From Prosthecodimorpha staleyi (GTDB taxonomy: Bacteria > Pseudomonadota > Alphaproteobacteria > Rhizobiales > Ancalomicrobiaceae), in contig NZ_JAHHZF010000005.1 in the NCBI RefSeq assembly GCF_018729455.1, forward strand, positions 372,001 through 436,000: a DNA stretch of 64,000 nt, given 5' to 3'. The notes beneath the pieces were generated by a model, which saw nothing but the letters and a program-made list of their open reading frames with translations, was not told the DNA's origin and made no database searches. Each line of letters starts with the position of its first letter. Position 1 is the stretch's first letter. Made by a program: the position numbers and the translations under genes. This document shows positions 1-8,793 of this stretch, in pieces.

Positions 1-78
1 CGCGCCTACGGCATCCGCCATGTCGACATGCCACTGACGCCGCTCAAGGTCTGGGAGGCGATCCGCGCCGCCGGCTGA
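1..78 (+). CDS. C-terminal end of a CO-dehydrogenase/xanthine-dehydrogenase-type large subunit (partial)
   Basis: The first 26 codons read as the tail of a protein whose start lies outside the window. The residues RHVDMPLTPLKVWEAI match the conserved C-terminal end of aerobic carbon monoxide dehydrogenase-like molybdopterin large subunits (CoxL family), which typically finish with a 'HIDMPxTPxxVWxAI' segment. The TGA stop is at 76-78. Only the tail is visible, so substrate and active-site class cannot be judged. A GC-rich hairpin follows at about 100-116. Confidence 0.6.
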   Translation, partial: RAYGIRHVDMPLTPLKVWEAIRAAG

Positions 79-99
79 GCCGGCGGGGTTCGATCGAAA

Positions 100-116
100 C
101 CGGCGGGTCCCGCCGG
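100..116. terminator. GC-rich hairpin after the CoxL-like gene
   Basis: CCGGCGGG and CCCGCCGG form a perfect inverted repeat separated by one base (effective stem 6-7 bp). It lies 22 bp past the stop codon and has no T tract, so it is only a candidate terminator. I see nothing else convincing in the gap up to 473. Confidence 0.3.
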
Positions 117-473
117 GCTCCGCTCGCATCCGGTCGACCGGACGAACGGACAATCTGCCGATCTGCACGGGGGCCGCGGCGAACGCGGCCTTCGTCCTAT
201 CCGGGGTCCGGGCGACCGCAGGCGCCACGCCATTGCCGCCGTCATGGCCGTCCGGAGCACGCGCCTATCGCGCCGGCCGCCGATTCGGGAACGGAACATG
301 CGTCACGGCGGGATGCGGCCATGTCCGCAGGGCACTCGCGCCGGCTGCGAATTTGTCGCACAATCCGCAGTGCCACGGATGCAGCGCCTGCGCCGTCCGA
401 CCTCGCCTGCCCCCACGGCCTCAGCGCCCCGAACGAGAAGACCGGTCGAGACCGGCCCGGATGTGCCCGCCCG

Positions 474-1397
474 ATGAACCCGCTCCTTGGAATCACGTTC
501 AAGCTCGTCTCGACGCTGGTCTTCGCCGGCATGCTGATCTCGATCAAGCTGGTCGCGGACCGCGTGCCGCCGGGCGAGATCGTGTTTTTCCGCTCCTTCT
601 TCGCGCTGATCCCGGTCCTGATCTACCTGCGCTTCCAGGGACCGCTGGGTCCGCTCCTGTTCACCGAGCGGCCGGTCGGCCACATGGTCCGCTCGCTCTA
701 CGGCGTCACCTCAATGTTCCTGTGGTTCGGAGCCCTGCAGCTGCTGCCGGTCGCCGACGCGCTGGCGATCAGCTACGGCGCGCCGCTGCTGACGGTCGCG
801 CTGGCCGCGGTCCTGCTCGGCGAACAGGTGCGCATCTACCGCTGGACCGCCGTGGTGGTCGGCTTCGGCGGCGTGCTGGTCATGCTGGCGCCCCATCTCG
901 GCGACCTCAGCCACATCTTCAGCGACGGTGCCGCCTTCGGCGCCATGCTGGCGCTGATCTCGACCGTGTTCACCGCCCTCGCCGGCACCCAGGTGCGCCG
1001 CCTGACCATGACCGAGAAGACCGGCGCGATCGTGATCTACTTTTCCCTCGGCTGCACGCTGTTCTCCTTCGCGACGATTCCGTTCGGCTGGGTCCGGCCA
1101 TCCGCCTTCGATCTGGCCTGCCTGATCGCATCGGGGCTGTTCGGCGGCATCGGGCAGCTCCTGATGACGCAGAGCTACCGCTATGCGCATGCCTCGCTGG
1201 TCGCGCCGCTCGAATATTCCTCCATGCTGTGGGCCGTGATCTACGGCGCCTGGCTGTTCGGCGAGGTCCCCGGGATCAGCGTCGTGATCGGCTCGGTCAT
1301 CGTGATCGGCGCGGGCGTGTTCATCGTACTGCGCGAGAGGGCGCTCGGCCGCTCGCCGGAGGAGATCCGCAAGCCCGGCCTGCCGGGCGGCGCCTGA
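474..1397 (+). CDS. EamA/DMT-family inner-membrane transporter
   Basis: The protein has 307 residues and about ten hydrophobic segments in two repeated halves, the layout of EamA (drug/metabolite transporter) permeases. The N-terminal half has the typical pattern of a first helix, a short charged loop, then 'EIVFFRSFFALIP'. I start at the ATG at 474, where the hydrophobic first helix (MNPLLGITFKLV) begins. A longer reading from 321 adds an arginine-rich segment unlike the family. Substrate cannot be predicted; amino-acid or metabolite export is typical. The PhnN-like kinase follows after 100 bp on the same strand. Confidence 0.88.
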   Translation: MNPLLGITFKLVSTLVFAGMLISIKLVADRVPPGEIVFFRSFFALIPVLIYLRFQGPLGPLLFTERPVGHMVRSLYGVTSMFLWFGALQLLPVADALAISYGAPLLTVALAAVLLGEQVRIYRWTAVVVGFGGVLVMLAPHLGDLSHIFSDGAAFGAMLALISTVFTALAGTQVRRLTMTEKTGAIVIYFSLGCTLFSFATIPFGWVRPSAFDLACLIASGLFGGIGQLLMTQSYRYAHASLVAPLEYSSMLWAVIYGAWLFGEVPGISVVIGSVIVIGAGVFIVLRERALGRSPEEIRKPGLPGGA

Positions 1398-1497
1398 GCG
1401 CGCATCCGCGACCCGACCGTCATCGCCCTGTCGTCGCGGTCTGCTTCGCCGGACTGCCCCGCCCGTCCGCGGAGTGCTAAACCGGAGGCGCGATTCG

Positions 1498-2127
1498 ATG
1501 CCGGAGGATACGGCCGCCGTGGCCATGACCATCCCGCCACCCGCCAACGACCGGGCCCCGGCCCGCATCGGTCCGGGTGCCCTGGTGCTCGTCGTCGGGC
1601 CGTCGGGTGCCGGCAAGGACACGCTGATCGCCGGCGCGCGCGCGCTGCTCGCCGGCGACGAGCGCGTCGTCTTTCCGCGCCGGATCGTGACCCGGCCGCC
1701 CGATGCGACCGAGGACAACGACACGCTCGACGAGGCCGAATTCGACATCCTGGTCCGGCTCGACCGCGCCGCCCTGTGGTGGCGCGCCCATGGCCTGGGC
1801 TATGCGCTGCCGCGGTCCATCGACGAGGCGATCGGAGAAGGCCGCGTCGTGGTCGCCAATGTCTCGCGCCGCGTGGTCGCCGACGCGCTCGCCCGCTATG
1901 CCCGGGTGACGGTGGTCTTCGTCACCGCGCCGCCCGAGGTGCTGGCCGCTCGGATCGCCGCGCGCGGCCGGGAAAGCGGCGCCGCGATCGCGGAGCGCCT
2001 GGCCCGATCGAGCGAGGCGCTGCCGGCGGTGCCGTCACTGGTGGTGATCCAGAATGTCGGCGATCCGGACGACGGCGCGCAGCGGCTGGCCGACGTGATC
2101 GGCGACCTCGCGACCGCGACGCGCTGA
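1498..2127 (+). CDS. phnN: Ribose 1,5-bisphosphate phosphokinase PhnN-like protein
   Basis: This 209-residue P-loop kinase belongs to the guanylate-kinase-like PhnN family. PhnN makes PRPP from ribose 1,5-bisphosphate in phosphonate catabolism. A Walker A motif GPSGAGKDT lies near residues 31-39, and FPRRIVTRP matches the family's substrate-binding strand. Two starts are possible. I chose ATG 1498 because GGAGG at 1483-1487 sits about 10 bp upstream; a GTG at 1474 has no comparable ribosome site. No other phn gene is adjacent, so it may serve PRPP supply outside a C-P lyase operon. It ends 24 bp from a convergent nuclease gene. Confidence 0.82.
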   Translation: MPEDTAAVAMTIPPPANDRAPARIGPGALVLVVGPSGAGKDTLIAGARALLAGDERVVFPRRIVTRPPDATEDNDTLDEAEFDILVRLDRAALWWRAHGLGYALPRSIDEAIGEGRVVVANVSRRVVADALARYARVTVVFVTAPPEVLAARIAARGRESGAAIAERLARSSEALPAVPSLVVIQNVGDPDDGAQRLADVIGDLATATR

Positions 2128-2151
2128 CCGCGCGCCCGGAGCCGGACCCGT

Positions 2152-4257
2152 TCAGAGCACGAGATTGAACAGGTCGATGCCCAGCCGGGCATTGATGGCG
2201 CGAAACAGCACTTGCGCCCGCTCCAGCACCTCCGGCGGGATCTCCTCCGGCCAGCGCGTCTGCCAGACATAGGCGACCCGGCGCGCGACATCGGCCCGCC
2301 AGCCGTCGGGCAACTGGATCTGCTGGCGGGTCGCCGCCGCGACGATCTGGTCGACCAGGGCGCCCTGGCGCCGGTCGGCATCTTCGAGCACGAAGTCCTG
2401 GCCGAGCAGTTCGGCGACCATCGGCACGATTACGCCTTCGCCGAAGACATCCTCGATATCGACATGCGTCGCCCCGATCGCCTCGGAGACGGTCAGCACG
2501 CCGCTGCCGGCATGCTGGAGCAAGGCGGACGCGTTGAGCGGGATCCGCCGCCGGGCGCCCTCGCCGTCGTCGAGCAGCACCAGCGTCTGGGTCTCGGCCG
2601 TGGAGAAAAGCGCCGAGATCGGCGCCATCAGGCGCGTACCGCCGCAGGCCGTGACCTGGACATCCTCGGGGATCGCGTCGAAACCGGCCGCGCGGCACAG
2701 CACGGCGAGAATTTGCAGATAGATGTGGTGGCCGATGTCTTCGACCAGCACATTCTTGGGCGCCCTGAACAGAGCCTGCATGACATTGTAGCCGGCGGCG
2801 GCCTGCAGCGCGAAGGTCGTTTCCCGGTCCGCCGGCCAGCCGTCGGACACCACCCGAGAATGCCCGGTCTCGTCTTCGAACACCGGCGACACGCGATGCA
2901 GGTTCTTCGGATCGATCAGGAACGGAGAATGGGTCGAGTACAGGAGCGTGTTGTTCTCCGAAAGCTTGTCGAAGAACGAGATCAACTTCTGCTGGGCGGT
3001 CGGATGCAGGTTGAGACCCGGCTCGTCGAGCAGGAGAACGGCGTTCTTGTGGCCCTCGTCGGATTCGAACAGGAACACCAGATAGAAGGAGAAGAACCAC
3101 TGGAACCCTTTCGAACGGGACTCCAGTTCGATCTCGACGCCCGGGCGCTTGTCGTCGGACACCCAGATGCGGAAATAGTCGCCGTCGGCGTCGTAACGGA
3201 TGCGGTAGCGCCGCTGGCCAAACCAGTCGGCGAAGCCGTCGGTGATGCTGAGCGAGGCCGAGTTCAGCTTCAGGGACCGCAGTTCCTTGCGCTCCTGGTC
3301 GCGCCGGATCATCTCGTCCGTGACCCGGTCGCCGCGATTGCGTGCCAGCGCCGCCTCGCCGCCGCCGAGTTCGGAGATCTCCTGCGGATTGAGGCCGACA
3401 TGCTTGAACAGCGCATGGATGGTGCGGGTGCGCGGCTCGTTCGGATGCTTGGCGAAGTCCTCCAGGAAGCGCGGCAGATAGATGGCGCTTTCCAGGATGC
3501 CGTAATTCTCGAAATAGATGAACACCGGCAGTTCGGCGATGATGGCGGCTTCCAACTGGCTCTGCACGGGCCGGCTCGAGGCCTTGCCGAGAATATCGTC
3601 GATGCTGTTGATCAACTGGGAGACGATGTCGCTCGCCAGCGGGTTCATCTTCAGGTTGGCTTCCGCCCGGAGCTGATTCAGAATCGCAATACCCGGTTCC
3701 GACTTCAGATCCCGGATCGGAACCAAAATGTCCTTCTTGGCGACCGCCCAGGCCGACAATTCCGTCCGTAGCTGCTGCGTCTGCATCTCGCGATCGAAGG
3801 ACGGCGTCACCAGCCGGCGCGCGGCCTTGGCGAAGGTATCGAGCGCCATGGCCAGTTCGGTCGTCGGAATCGGCTGGTCGGAGATCGAGGCCTGATAGCT
3901 GCACTTCATGGCGCCGTCGTAGTAGCGCGTGCAGATCACCAGCGTCGGCGGCGAGACGTTCAGGCGCTGCGACAGCTCCACCCGAAATGTCGGCGACAGC
4001 TCGAACTCGACCGCGCAGACCGGCCATTCGCCCGGCTTGCGGAAATCGCGCATGAAGCGCTCGCGCGGGAACTCGCGCTGCGGCCGGTACGGATCCTCGA
4101 TGCCCGGATTGAACTTGTGCAGGGCTTTCAGAAGTGTGGTCTTGCCCGACTCGTTGCGGCCGACGAACGCAGCCACGCGATCGACCGGAATCCAGCCGCT
4201 GTCGTCAATATTCCTGAAGTTGGTAACGCGAAACCGCTTTAAAACAAGCCTGCCCAT
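2152..4257 (-). CDS. OLD-family ATP-dependent nuclease (AAA ATPase + TOPRIM-like)
   Basis: The 701-residue protein starts with an SMC/RecF-like ATPase fold: Walker A GRNESGKTT at residues 33-41, Walker B AVLLLDEPGLNLHP near residue 405, and YSTHSPF with the switch histidine near 440. The C-terminal part looks like a TOPRIM nuclease domain, with an acidic LVED near residue 504, LLDDGEGARR and DIEDVF. The usual LVEGxxD glycine is replaced, so the nuclease site is divergent. OLD proteins act in phage defence (alone, or with a helicase as in Gabija) or in DNA repair. No GajB-like helicase or reverse transcriptase is adjacent. The ATG at 4257 is the natural start, because MGRLVLKRFRVTNFR is a typical family N-terminus. 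Confidence 0.85.
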   Translation of the reverse strand: MGRLVLKRFRVTNFRNIDDSGWIPVDRVAAFVGRNESGKTTLLKALHKFNPGIEDPYRPQREFPRERFMRDFRKPGEWPVCAVEFELSPTFRVELSQRLNVSPPTLVICTRYYDGAMKCSYQASISDQPIPTTELAMALDTFAKAARRLVTPSFDREMQTQQLRTELSAWAVAKKDILVPIRDLKSEPGIAILNQLRAEANLKMNPLASDIVSQLINSIDDILGKASSRPVQSQLEAAIIAELPVFIYFENYGILESAIYLPRFLEDFAKHPNEPRTRTIHALFKHVGLNPQEISELGGGEAALARNRGDRVTDEMIRRDQERKELRSLKLNSASLSITDGFADWFGQRRYRIRYDADGDYFRIWVSDDKRPGVEIELESRSKGFQWFFSFYLVFLFESDEGHKNAVLLLDEPGLNLHPTAQQKLISFFDKLSENNTLLYSTHSPFLIDPKNLHRVSPVFEDETGHSRVVSDGWPADRETTFALQAAAGYNVMQALFRAPKNVLVEDIGHHIYLQILAVLCRAAGFDAIPEDVQVTACGGTRLMAPISALFSTAETQTLVLLDDGEGARRRIPLNASALLQHAGSGVLTVSEAIGATHVDIEDVFGEGVIVPMVAELLGQDFVLEDADRRQGALVDQIVAAATRQQIQLPDGWRADVARRVAYVWQTRWPEEIPPEVLERAQVLFRAINARLGIDLFNLVL

Positions 4258-4464
4258 CGAGCGAACGTCCTTCGTGTCGGTCGGACCGACCTTAGCCCGC
4301 GCGGGCGGAAGTCACCGTCCTGGTCTTCGCGGCGCCCTCCGGCGCGGCGATCGGCAGGACAGTCGGCGACAGCAGCCCAACCGGCCCCGCCGACCGAGGC
4401 TACGCCATCTCCGCCGCAGCGACTTGGCCTGCCGCGGCATCTCTACGGAACGCCGCTCTTTTCG

Positions 4465-5130
4465 TCAAACCCGGGAGCGTCCCGATATGTCAGCGGCATC
4501 GAGGATAGCCATCATTTTCTCGTCTTCGACCGGCTCGAACTCGGCATAGCCCTGGCCGACGGCGGAAAACTCAGCGGGCTCGGCGAGAATCGCCAGCCGA
4601 TCGACCAGGGGGCGAAGGGCCGCGGCGGCCTCCGGCGCCGCGATCGGTGCGGCCAGCACGACGCGCGTCGCACCGGACTGCGCCAGCGCGCTCAGCGCCG
4701 CCCGCACGGTGGCACCGGTCGCGATGCCGTCGTCGACCAGAATGACCGTCCGGCCGGCCAGATCGACGGCCGCCCTTCCGCTCGAATAGCGCGCGTGGCG
4801 GTCCCTGAGCTCATCGACCTTGGCCGCGCGCAAGGCCGCGAAGGCCGCCTCGTCAACGCCGAGCGCCGCGATCAGCGGCTCGTTGCGGGCCGTGACGACC
4901 GAACCCGATCCCGCGGCCTCCGCCACGGCGCCGATGGCCAGTTCCGGATTGCCGGGTGCCCCGATCTTGCGCACGAGGACGAGACCGAGCGGCGCCTTCA
5001 GGGACCGGGCGACCGGCGCCGCCACCGGCACGCCGCCCCTCGGCAGGGCCAGGACCACGGGCCGCCCCGCCGCCTCGTCGGCCAGGACCGCCGCCAGCCG
5101 CCGTCCGGCCTCACTCCGGTTCAGAAACAT
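4465..5130 (-). CDS. Phosphoribosyltransferase-domain protein
   Basis: The 221-residue protein has a type I phosphoribosyltransferase fold. The PRPP-binding loop VILVDDGIATGAT is clear and is preceded by the usual hydrophobic strand. LPRGGVPVAAPVA near the N-terminus and VRKIGAPGNPELAIGA are typical of the family often paired with erythromycin-esterase or dienelactone-hydrolase domains; that partner is absent here. The ATG at 5130 is preferred over an upstream ATG at 5331 because the extension is compositionally unlike protein and AGGAG lies about 12-14 bp before 5130. The substrate base is unknown. It is transcribed away from urtA. Confidence 0.82.
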   Translation of the reverse strand: MFLNRSEAGRRLAAVLADEAAGRPVVLALPRGGVPVAAPVARSLKAPLGLVLVRKIGAPGNPELAIGAVAEAAGSGSVVTARNEPLIAALGVDEAAFAALRAAKVDELRDRHARYSSGRAAVDLAGRTVILVDDGIATGATVRAALSALAQSGATRVVLAAPIAAPEAAAALRPLVDRLAILAEPAEFSAVGQGYAEFEPVEDEKMMAILDAADISGRSRV

Positions 5131-5313
5131 TTCGCCGGCCCTCTCCTGTCGCGGCGCCGCGCTTGCACCGTCGGCACGCCGATCATGCCGTATTTCCGGG
5201 CCGGTCAGCATCCGGCCAATCCCGCAGGGCGCCGGGCGACGGAGCAAGCGCGGCGAGCCTGCCTCCGACGACTGCCCATCCATGAGGCAACCAACACACA
5301 GCAGACATGACAC

Positions 5314-5330
5314 TGCATTCATTCTATGCA
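5314..5330 (+). promoter_or_regulatory. NtrC-like enhancer site upstream of urtA
   Basis: TGCAT-N7-ATGCA is a perfect dyad with the 17-bp 5-7-5 spacing of the enterobacterial NtrC consensus (TGCAC-N7-GTGCA). It sits about 115 bp before the sigma-54 site, a usual enhancer distance. The half-sites deviate by one base from the consensus, so NtrC binding is inference. Confidence 0.45.
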
Positions 5331-5444
5331 TTTTATCAAATTTGCCTATTCATTAAGCACGCCAGGCAACCCGAACGGTACCGAATGCCGGAAGGAGCGG
5401 CCGGTTCGGCGGGAAACACTGCCGGAATCGGCCCACACGGCATT

Positions 5445-5460
5445 TGGCATCCCTCTTGCG
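5445..5460 (+). promoter_or_regulatory. Sigma-54 (-24/-12) promoter for urtABCDE
   Basis: TGGCATCCCTCTTGCG has GG and GC exactly 12 bp apart (5446/5458), as in the RpoN consensus TGGCAC-N5-TTGCW. The predicted start of transcription is near 5471, giving a leader of about 95 nt before urtA. Nitrogen control of urea uptake through NtrC/RpoN is well known. I see no riboswitch in this 436-bp gap. Confidence 0.7.
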
Positions 5461-5566
5461 AATGAGTGGCGCCCGGCGGTCCTGAACCGGCCGGCACTCT
5501 TCGCCCACGCGGTCCCCGGGATCGTCGTGGATAGCCAATAAGCGGAGTTTTGGGGGAACTTAACCC

Positions 5567-6853
5567 ATGCAGTTCATGTCCTACGCGACGCGCCTCGCGG
5601 TCGTCGGCTCCATCGCCTTCGGCGCGACCTCTGCGGCGCTCTCCGCCCAGGAAACCATCAAGGTCGGCATCCTCCACTCGCTCTCGGGCACCATGGCGAT
5701 TTCCGAGACGACGCTGAAGGATACGATGCTCTTCCTCATCGACGAGCAGAACAAGAAGGGCGGCGTTCTCGGCAAGAAGCTCGAGGCCGTCGTCGTCGAC
5801 CCGGCGTCCAACTGGCCGCTCTTCGCCGAGAAGGCCCGCGAACTGATCACCAAGGACAAGGTCTCGGCCGTGTTCGGCTGCTGGACCTCGGTCAGCCGCA
5901 AGTCCGTGCTGCCGGTGTTCAAGGAACTGAACTCGATCCTCTTCTACCCCGTCCAGTATGAGGGTGAGGAATCCGAGCGCAACGTGTTCTACACCGGCGC
6001 CGCTCCGAACCAGCAGGCGATCCCCGCCGTCGACTATCTGATGTCGAAGGACGGCGGCGAAGTGAAGCGCTGGGTGCTGGCCGGCACCGACTACGTCTAT
6101 CCGCGCACGACCAACAAGATCCTTGAGGCCTATCTCAAGTCGAAGGGCGTGGCCGAAGCGGACATCATGATCAACTACACGCCGTTCGGTCATTCCGACT
6201 GGCAGACGATCGTCTCCGACATCAAGAAGTTCGGCTCGGCCGGCAAGAAGACCGCCGTCGTGTCGACCATCAACGGCGACGCCAACGTGCCGTTCTACAA
6301 GGAACTCGGCAACCAGGGCATCAAGGCAACCGACATCCCGGTCGTGGCCTTCTCGGTCGGCGAGGAAGAACTGGCGGGTATCGACACCAAGCCGCTGCTC
6401 GGCCATCTCGCCGCCTGGAACTACTTCCAGTCGGTCAAGAACCCGGCCAACGAGGCGTTCATCGCCAAGTGGAAGGAATTCACCAAGAACCCGAAGCGCG
6501 TGACCAACGACCCGATGGAAGCCCATGTGATCGGCTTCGCCATGTGGGTCAAGGCGGTCGAGAAGGCCGGCACGGCCGATCCGGACAAGGTGATCGACGC
6601 CCTGCCGGGCATCGAAGCCCCGAACCTGACCGGCGGCATCTCCAAGATGCTCCCGAACCATCACATCACCAAGCCGGTCCTGATCGGCGAGATCAAGGCC
6701 GACGGCCAGTTCGACGTGGTGTGGCAGACCAAGGGCCTCGTCCCCGGCGACGCCTGGACCGACTTCCTGCCCGGCTCCAAGGACCTCGAGGCCGACTGGG
6801 TCACCCTCAAGTGCGGCAACTACAACACCGTCACCAAGAAGTGCGGCGCCTGA
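5567..6853 (+). CDS. urtA: Urea ABC transporter, periplasmic urea-binding protein
   Basis: The 428-residue protein is the substrate-binding component of the high-affinity UrtABCDE urea importer. It begins with a signal peptide (hydrophobic core TRLAVVGSIAFGATSAAL, cleavage likely after LSA). The mature protein starts with IKVGILHSLSGTMAISE, and FGCWTSVSRKSVLPV and LFYPVQYEGEE are typical of UrtA. The start ATG at 5567 has GGGGGAA about 10 bp upstream; an in-frame ATG at 5576 is less well placed. The other transporter genes follow in the canonical order, and a strong sigma-54 site precedes the gene. Confidence 0.97.
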   Translation: MQFMSYATRLAVVGSIAFGATSAALSAQETIKVGILHSLSGTMAISETTLKDTMLFLIDEQNKKGGVLGKKLEAVVVDPASNWPLFAEKARELITKDKVSAVFGCWTSVSRKSVLPVFKELNSILFYPVQYEGEESERNVFYTGAAPNQQAIPAVDYLMSKDGGEVKRWVLAGTDYVYPRTTNKILEAYLKSKGVAEADIMINYTPFGHSDWQTIVSDIKKFGSAGKKTAVVSTINGDANVPFYKELGNQGIKATDIPVVAFSVGEEELAGIDTKPLLGHLAAWNYFQSVKNPANEAFIAKWKEFTKNPKRVTNDPMEAHVIGFAMWVKAVEKAGTADPDKVIDALPGIEAPNLTGGISKMLPNHHITKPVLIGEIKADGQFDVVWQTKGLVPGDAWTDFLPGSKDLEADWVTLKCGNYNTVTKKCGA

Positions 6854-6887
6854 TCGCTGCCGCGCACCCCGCGTGACCTGACCAACC

Positions 6888-6914
6888 GCGGGGAGGCTCG
6901 AAAGGCCTCCCCGC
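6888..6914 (+). terminator. Hairpin between urtA and urtB (attenuator-like)
   Basis: GCGGGGAGGC and GCCTCCCCGC form a perfect 10-bp stem with a 7-nt loop (TCGAAAG), 34 bp after the urtA stop. There is no T tract. Such hairpins after a binding-protein gene commonly stabilise its mRNA or reduce read-through, so the binding protein is made in excess. The rest of the 302-bp gap shows nothing else. Confidence 0.55.
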
Positions 6915-7155
6915 TCCGTCTCCGGCGCCATCCCTTCGCCCGGTCTCCGGGCCGAACGGACCGCCCAATCCGATCTCCCCTGCACGGCCGGATCAGGCCT
7001 GCGGCGCTTCGATAAATCGGTTCCGATCGGCTGATCCTTACCGCCGATCCCGCCCCGGCCGCGCCGCGATGCGGCCCCTGCGACGCATCCTTCGTCCACC
7101 GGCCCTAGGGGCCGATCGCCCCGGACCGCTCCAGACTGGATCGAGACGTCACCCG

Positions 7156-8793
7156 ATGCTTCATTCCGCCCGCCGCCTTGCCGCCAGGGCCTTCGCCCCG
7201 CTCCTCCTCACTTTCGGACTGGTCCTTGCCGTGCTCGCCTGGCTGCCGTCGGCCGCCATGGCGCAGGCTTCGATCGACGCCGCCCTCGAGAAGCTGACCA
7301 CGGACAGCTACTCGGACACGATCGACGCGGTCCAGGCCATCGCAGTCTCCGGCCATCCGCGCGCCGCGGTGATCATCCAGGCCCTGCAGGGCGGCCAGCT
7401 GGCCTTTTCGGCGGCCGAGAAGAAGGTCTATGTGCGGGTCGGCAACGACCTGCAGGAGGCCGGTTCCGGCACCGCGCCGGCGACCGCCCCGGCAGACCTC
7501 GCCGACGTGCGCGCCAACAACCGGGTGCGCGGCATCGTCTCCGCCGCGATGGGCTCGCTGACGCTGCTCAACCCCGACCCGGCCCGGCGCCTGGAGGCGG
7601 CCGCCTCGGTGCTGAAGTCGCGCGACGCCGCCGCCCTGCCGGCGCTCGACCAGGCGCTGGCGCGGGAGACCGACCCGGCCGTCAAGGCGGCCTTCGCGGC
7701 CGCACGCGCCGCCATCGTGCTGAACAAGACCGACGCCTCCGACAACGAGCGCGTCGCCGCCATCGACCTGATCCGCAAGCGCGGCGGCCAGGATGCCCTC
7801 GGCCTGCTGCGCGGCCTGCCGGCCGATACGCCGAAGCGCGTCAAGGATGCGGCCGAAGCCGGCGCCAAGGTGGTCGAGACCCAGCTCGCGCTGTGGTCCG
7901 GCGCCCAGAACGTCTGGTACGGGCTGTCGCTCGGCTCGGTCCTTCTGCTCGCCGCGATCGGCCTCGCCATCACCTTCGGGGTCATGGGCATCATCAACAT
8001 GGCCCATGGCGAGATGGTCATGATCGGCGCCTACACGACCTTCGTCGTCCAGGAGGTGATCCGCGCCCATGCGCCGGGCCTGTTCGACTGGTCGCTGACC
8101 ATCGCCATCCCGCTCGCCTTCCTGACCTCGGGCCTCGTCGGCGTAATCCTCGAGCGCACTGTGATCCGCTGGCTCTACGGCCGCCCGCTCGAAACCCTGC
8201 TCGCCACCTGGGGCATCTCGCTGATCCTGATGCAGGCGGTCCGCACCCAGTTCGGCGCCAACAACCGCGAGGTCGGCGCGCCGTCCTTCATGTCCGGCTC
8301 CTTCGACATCGGCCACATGTCGATCACCTGGGGTCGGCTCTGGATCATCGTCTTCGCGCTCGCCGTGTTCGCCGCCCTGATCCTGGTCCTGAAGCGCACG
8401 CCGCTCGGCCTGCAGATGCGCGCGGTCACGCAGAACCGCTCCATGGCCAGCGCCATGGGCATCCGCACGCCCTTCGTCGACGCCCTGACCTTCGGGCTCG
8501 GCTGCGGCATCGCCGGCATCGCCGGCGTCGCGCTCAGCCAGATCGACAACGTCTCGCCCAATCTCGGCCAGAGCTACATCATCGACAGCTTCATGGTCGT
8601 GGTCTTCGGCGGGGTCGGCAATCTCTGGGGCACGCTGGTCGGCGCCATGACGCTCGGCGTGATCAACAAGTTCCTCGAACCCTATGCCGGCGCGGTGCTC
8701 GGCAAGATTCTGGTCCTCGTCTTCATCATCCTGTTCATCCAGAAGCGTCCGCGGGGCCTGTTCGCCCTCAAGGGTCGGTCGGTGGAAGCATGA
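7156..8793 (+). CDS. urtB: Urea ABC transporter, permease UrtB
   Basis: The 545-residue protein has a signal-like N-terminus (FAPLLLTFGLVLAVLAWLPSAAMAQ) and then about 210 residues of soluble, alanine-rich extracytoplasmic sequence. This N-terminal extension is characteristic of UrtB and absent from LivH. The LivH-type permease domain covers the last 290 residues, including FGVMGIINMAHGEMVMIGAY. I start at ATG 7156; an upstream ATG at 7069 adds an atypical basic segment. The stop overlaps the urtC start (ATGA at 8790-8793), so translation is probably coupled. Confidence 0.96.
   Translation: MLHSARRLAARAFAPLLLTFGLVLAVLAWLPSAAMAQASIDAALEKLTTDSYSDTIDAVQAIAVSGHPRAAVIIQALQGGQLAFSAAEKKVYVRVGNDLQEAGSGTAPATAPADLADVRANNRVRGIVSAAMGSLTLLNPDPARRLEAAASVLKSRDAAALPALDQALARETDPAVKAAFAAARAAIVLNKTDASDNERVAAIDLIRKRGGQDALGLLRGLPADTPKRVKDAAEAGAKVVETQLALWSGAQNVWYGLSLGSVLLLAAIGLAITFGVMGIINMAHGEMVMIGAYTTFVVQEVIRAHAPGLFDWSLTIAIPLAFLTSGLVGVILERTVIRWLYGRPLETLLATWGISLILMQAVRTQFGANNREVGAPSFMSGSFDIGHMSITWGRLWIIVFALAVFAALILVLKRTPLGLQMRAVTQNRSMASAMGIRTPFVDALTFGLGCGIAGIAGVALSQIDNVSPNLGQSYIIDSFMVVVFGGVGNLWGTLVGAMTLGVINKFLEPYAGAVLGKILVLVFIILFIQKRPRGLFALKGRSVEA

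Noticed and set aside
5131-5566. Search for a guanidine (ykkC-type) or other riboswitch before urtA, the BMP gene and atzF.
   Set aside because: I found no conserved riboswitch core. The leaders are explained better by sigma-54 sites and operators.
5336-7099. A 587-codon minus-strand frame antisense to urtA.
   Set aside because: urtA is certain by homology and context, and the antisense frame is a compositional shadow.
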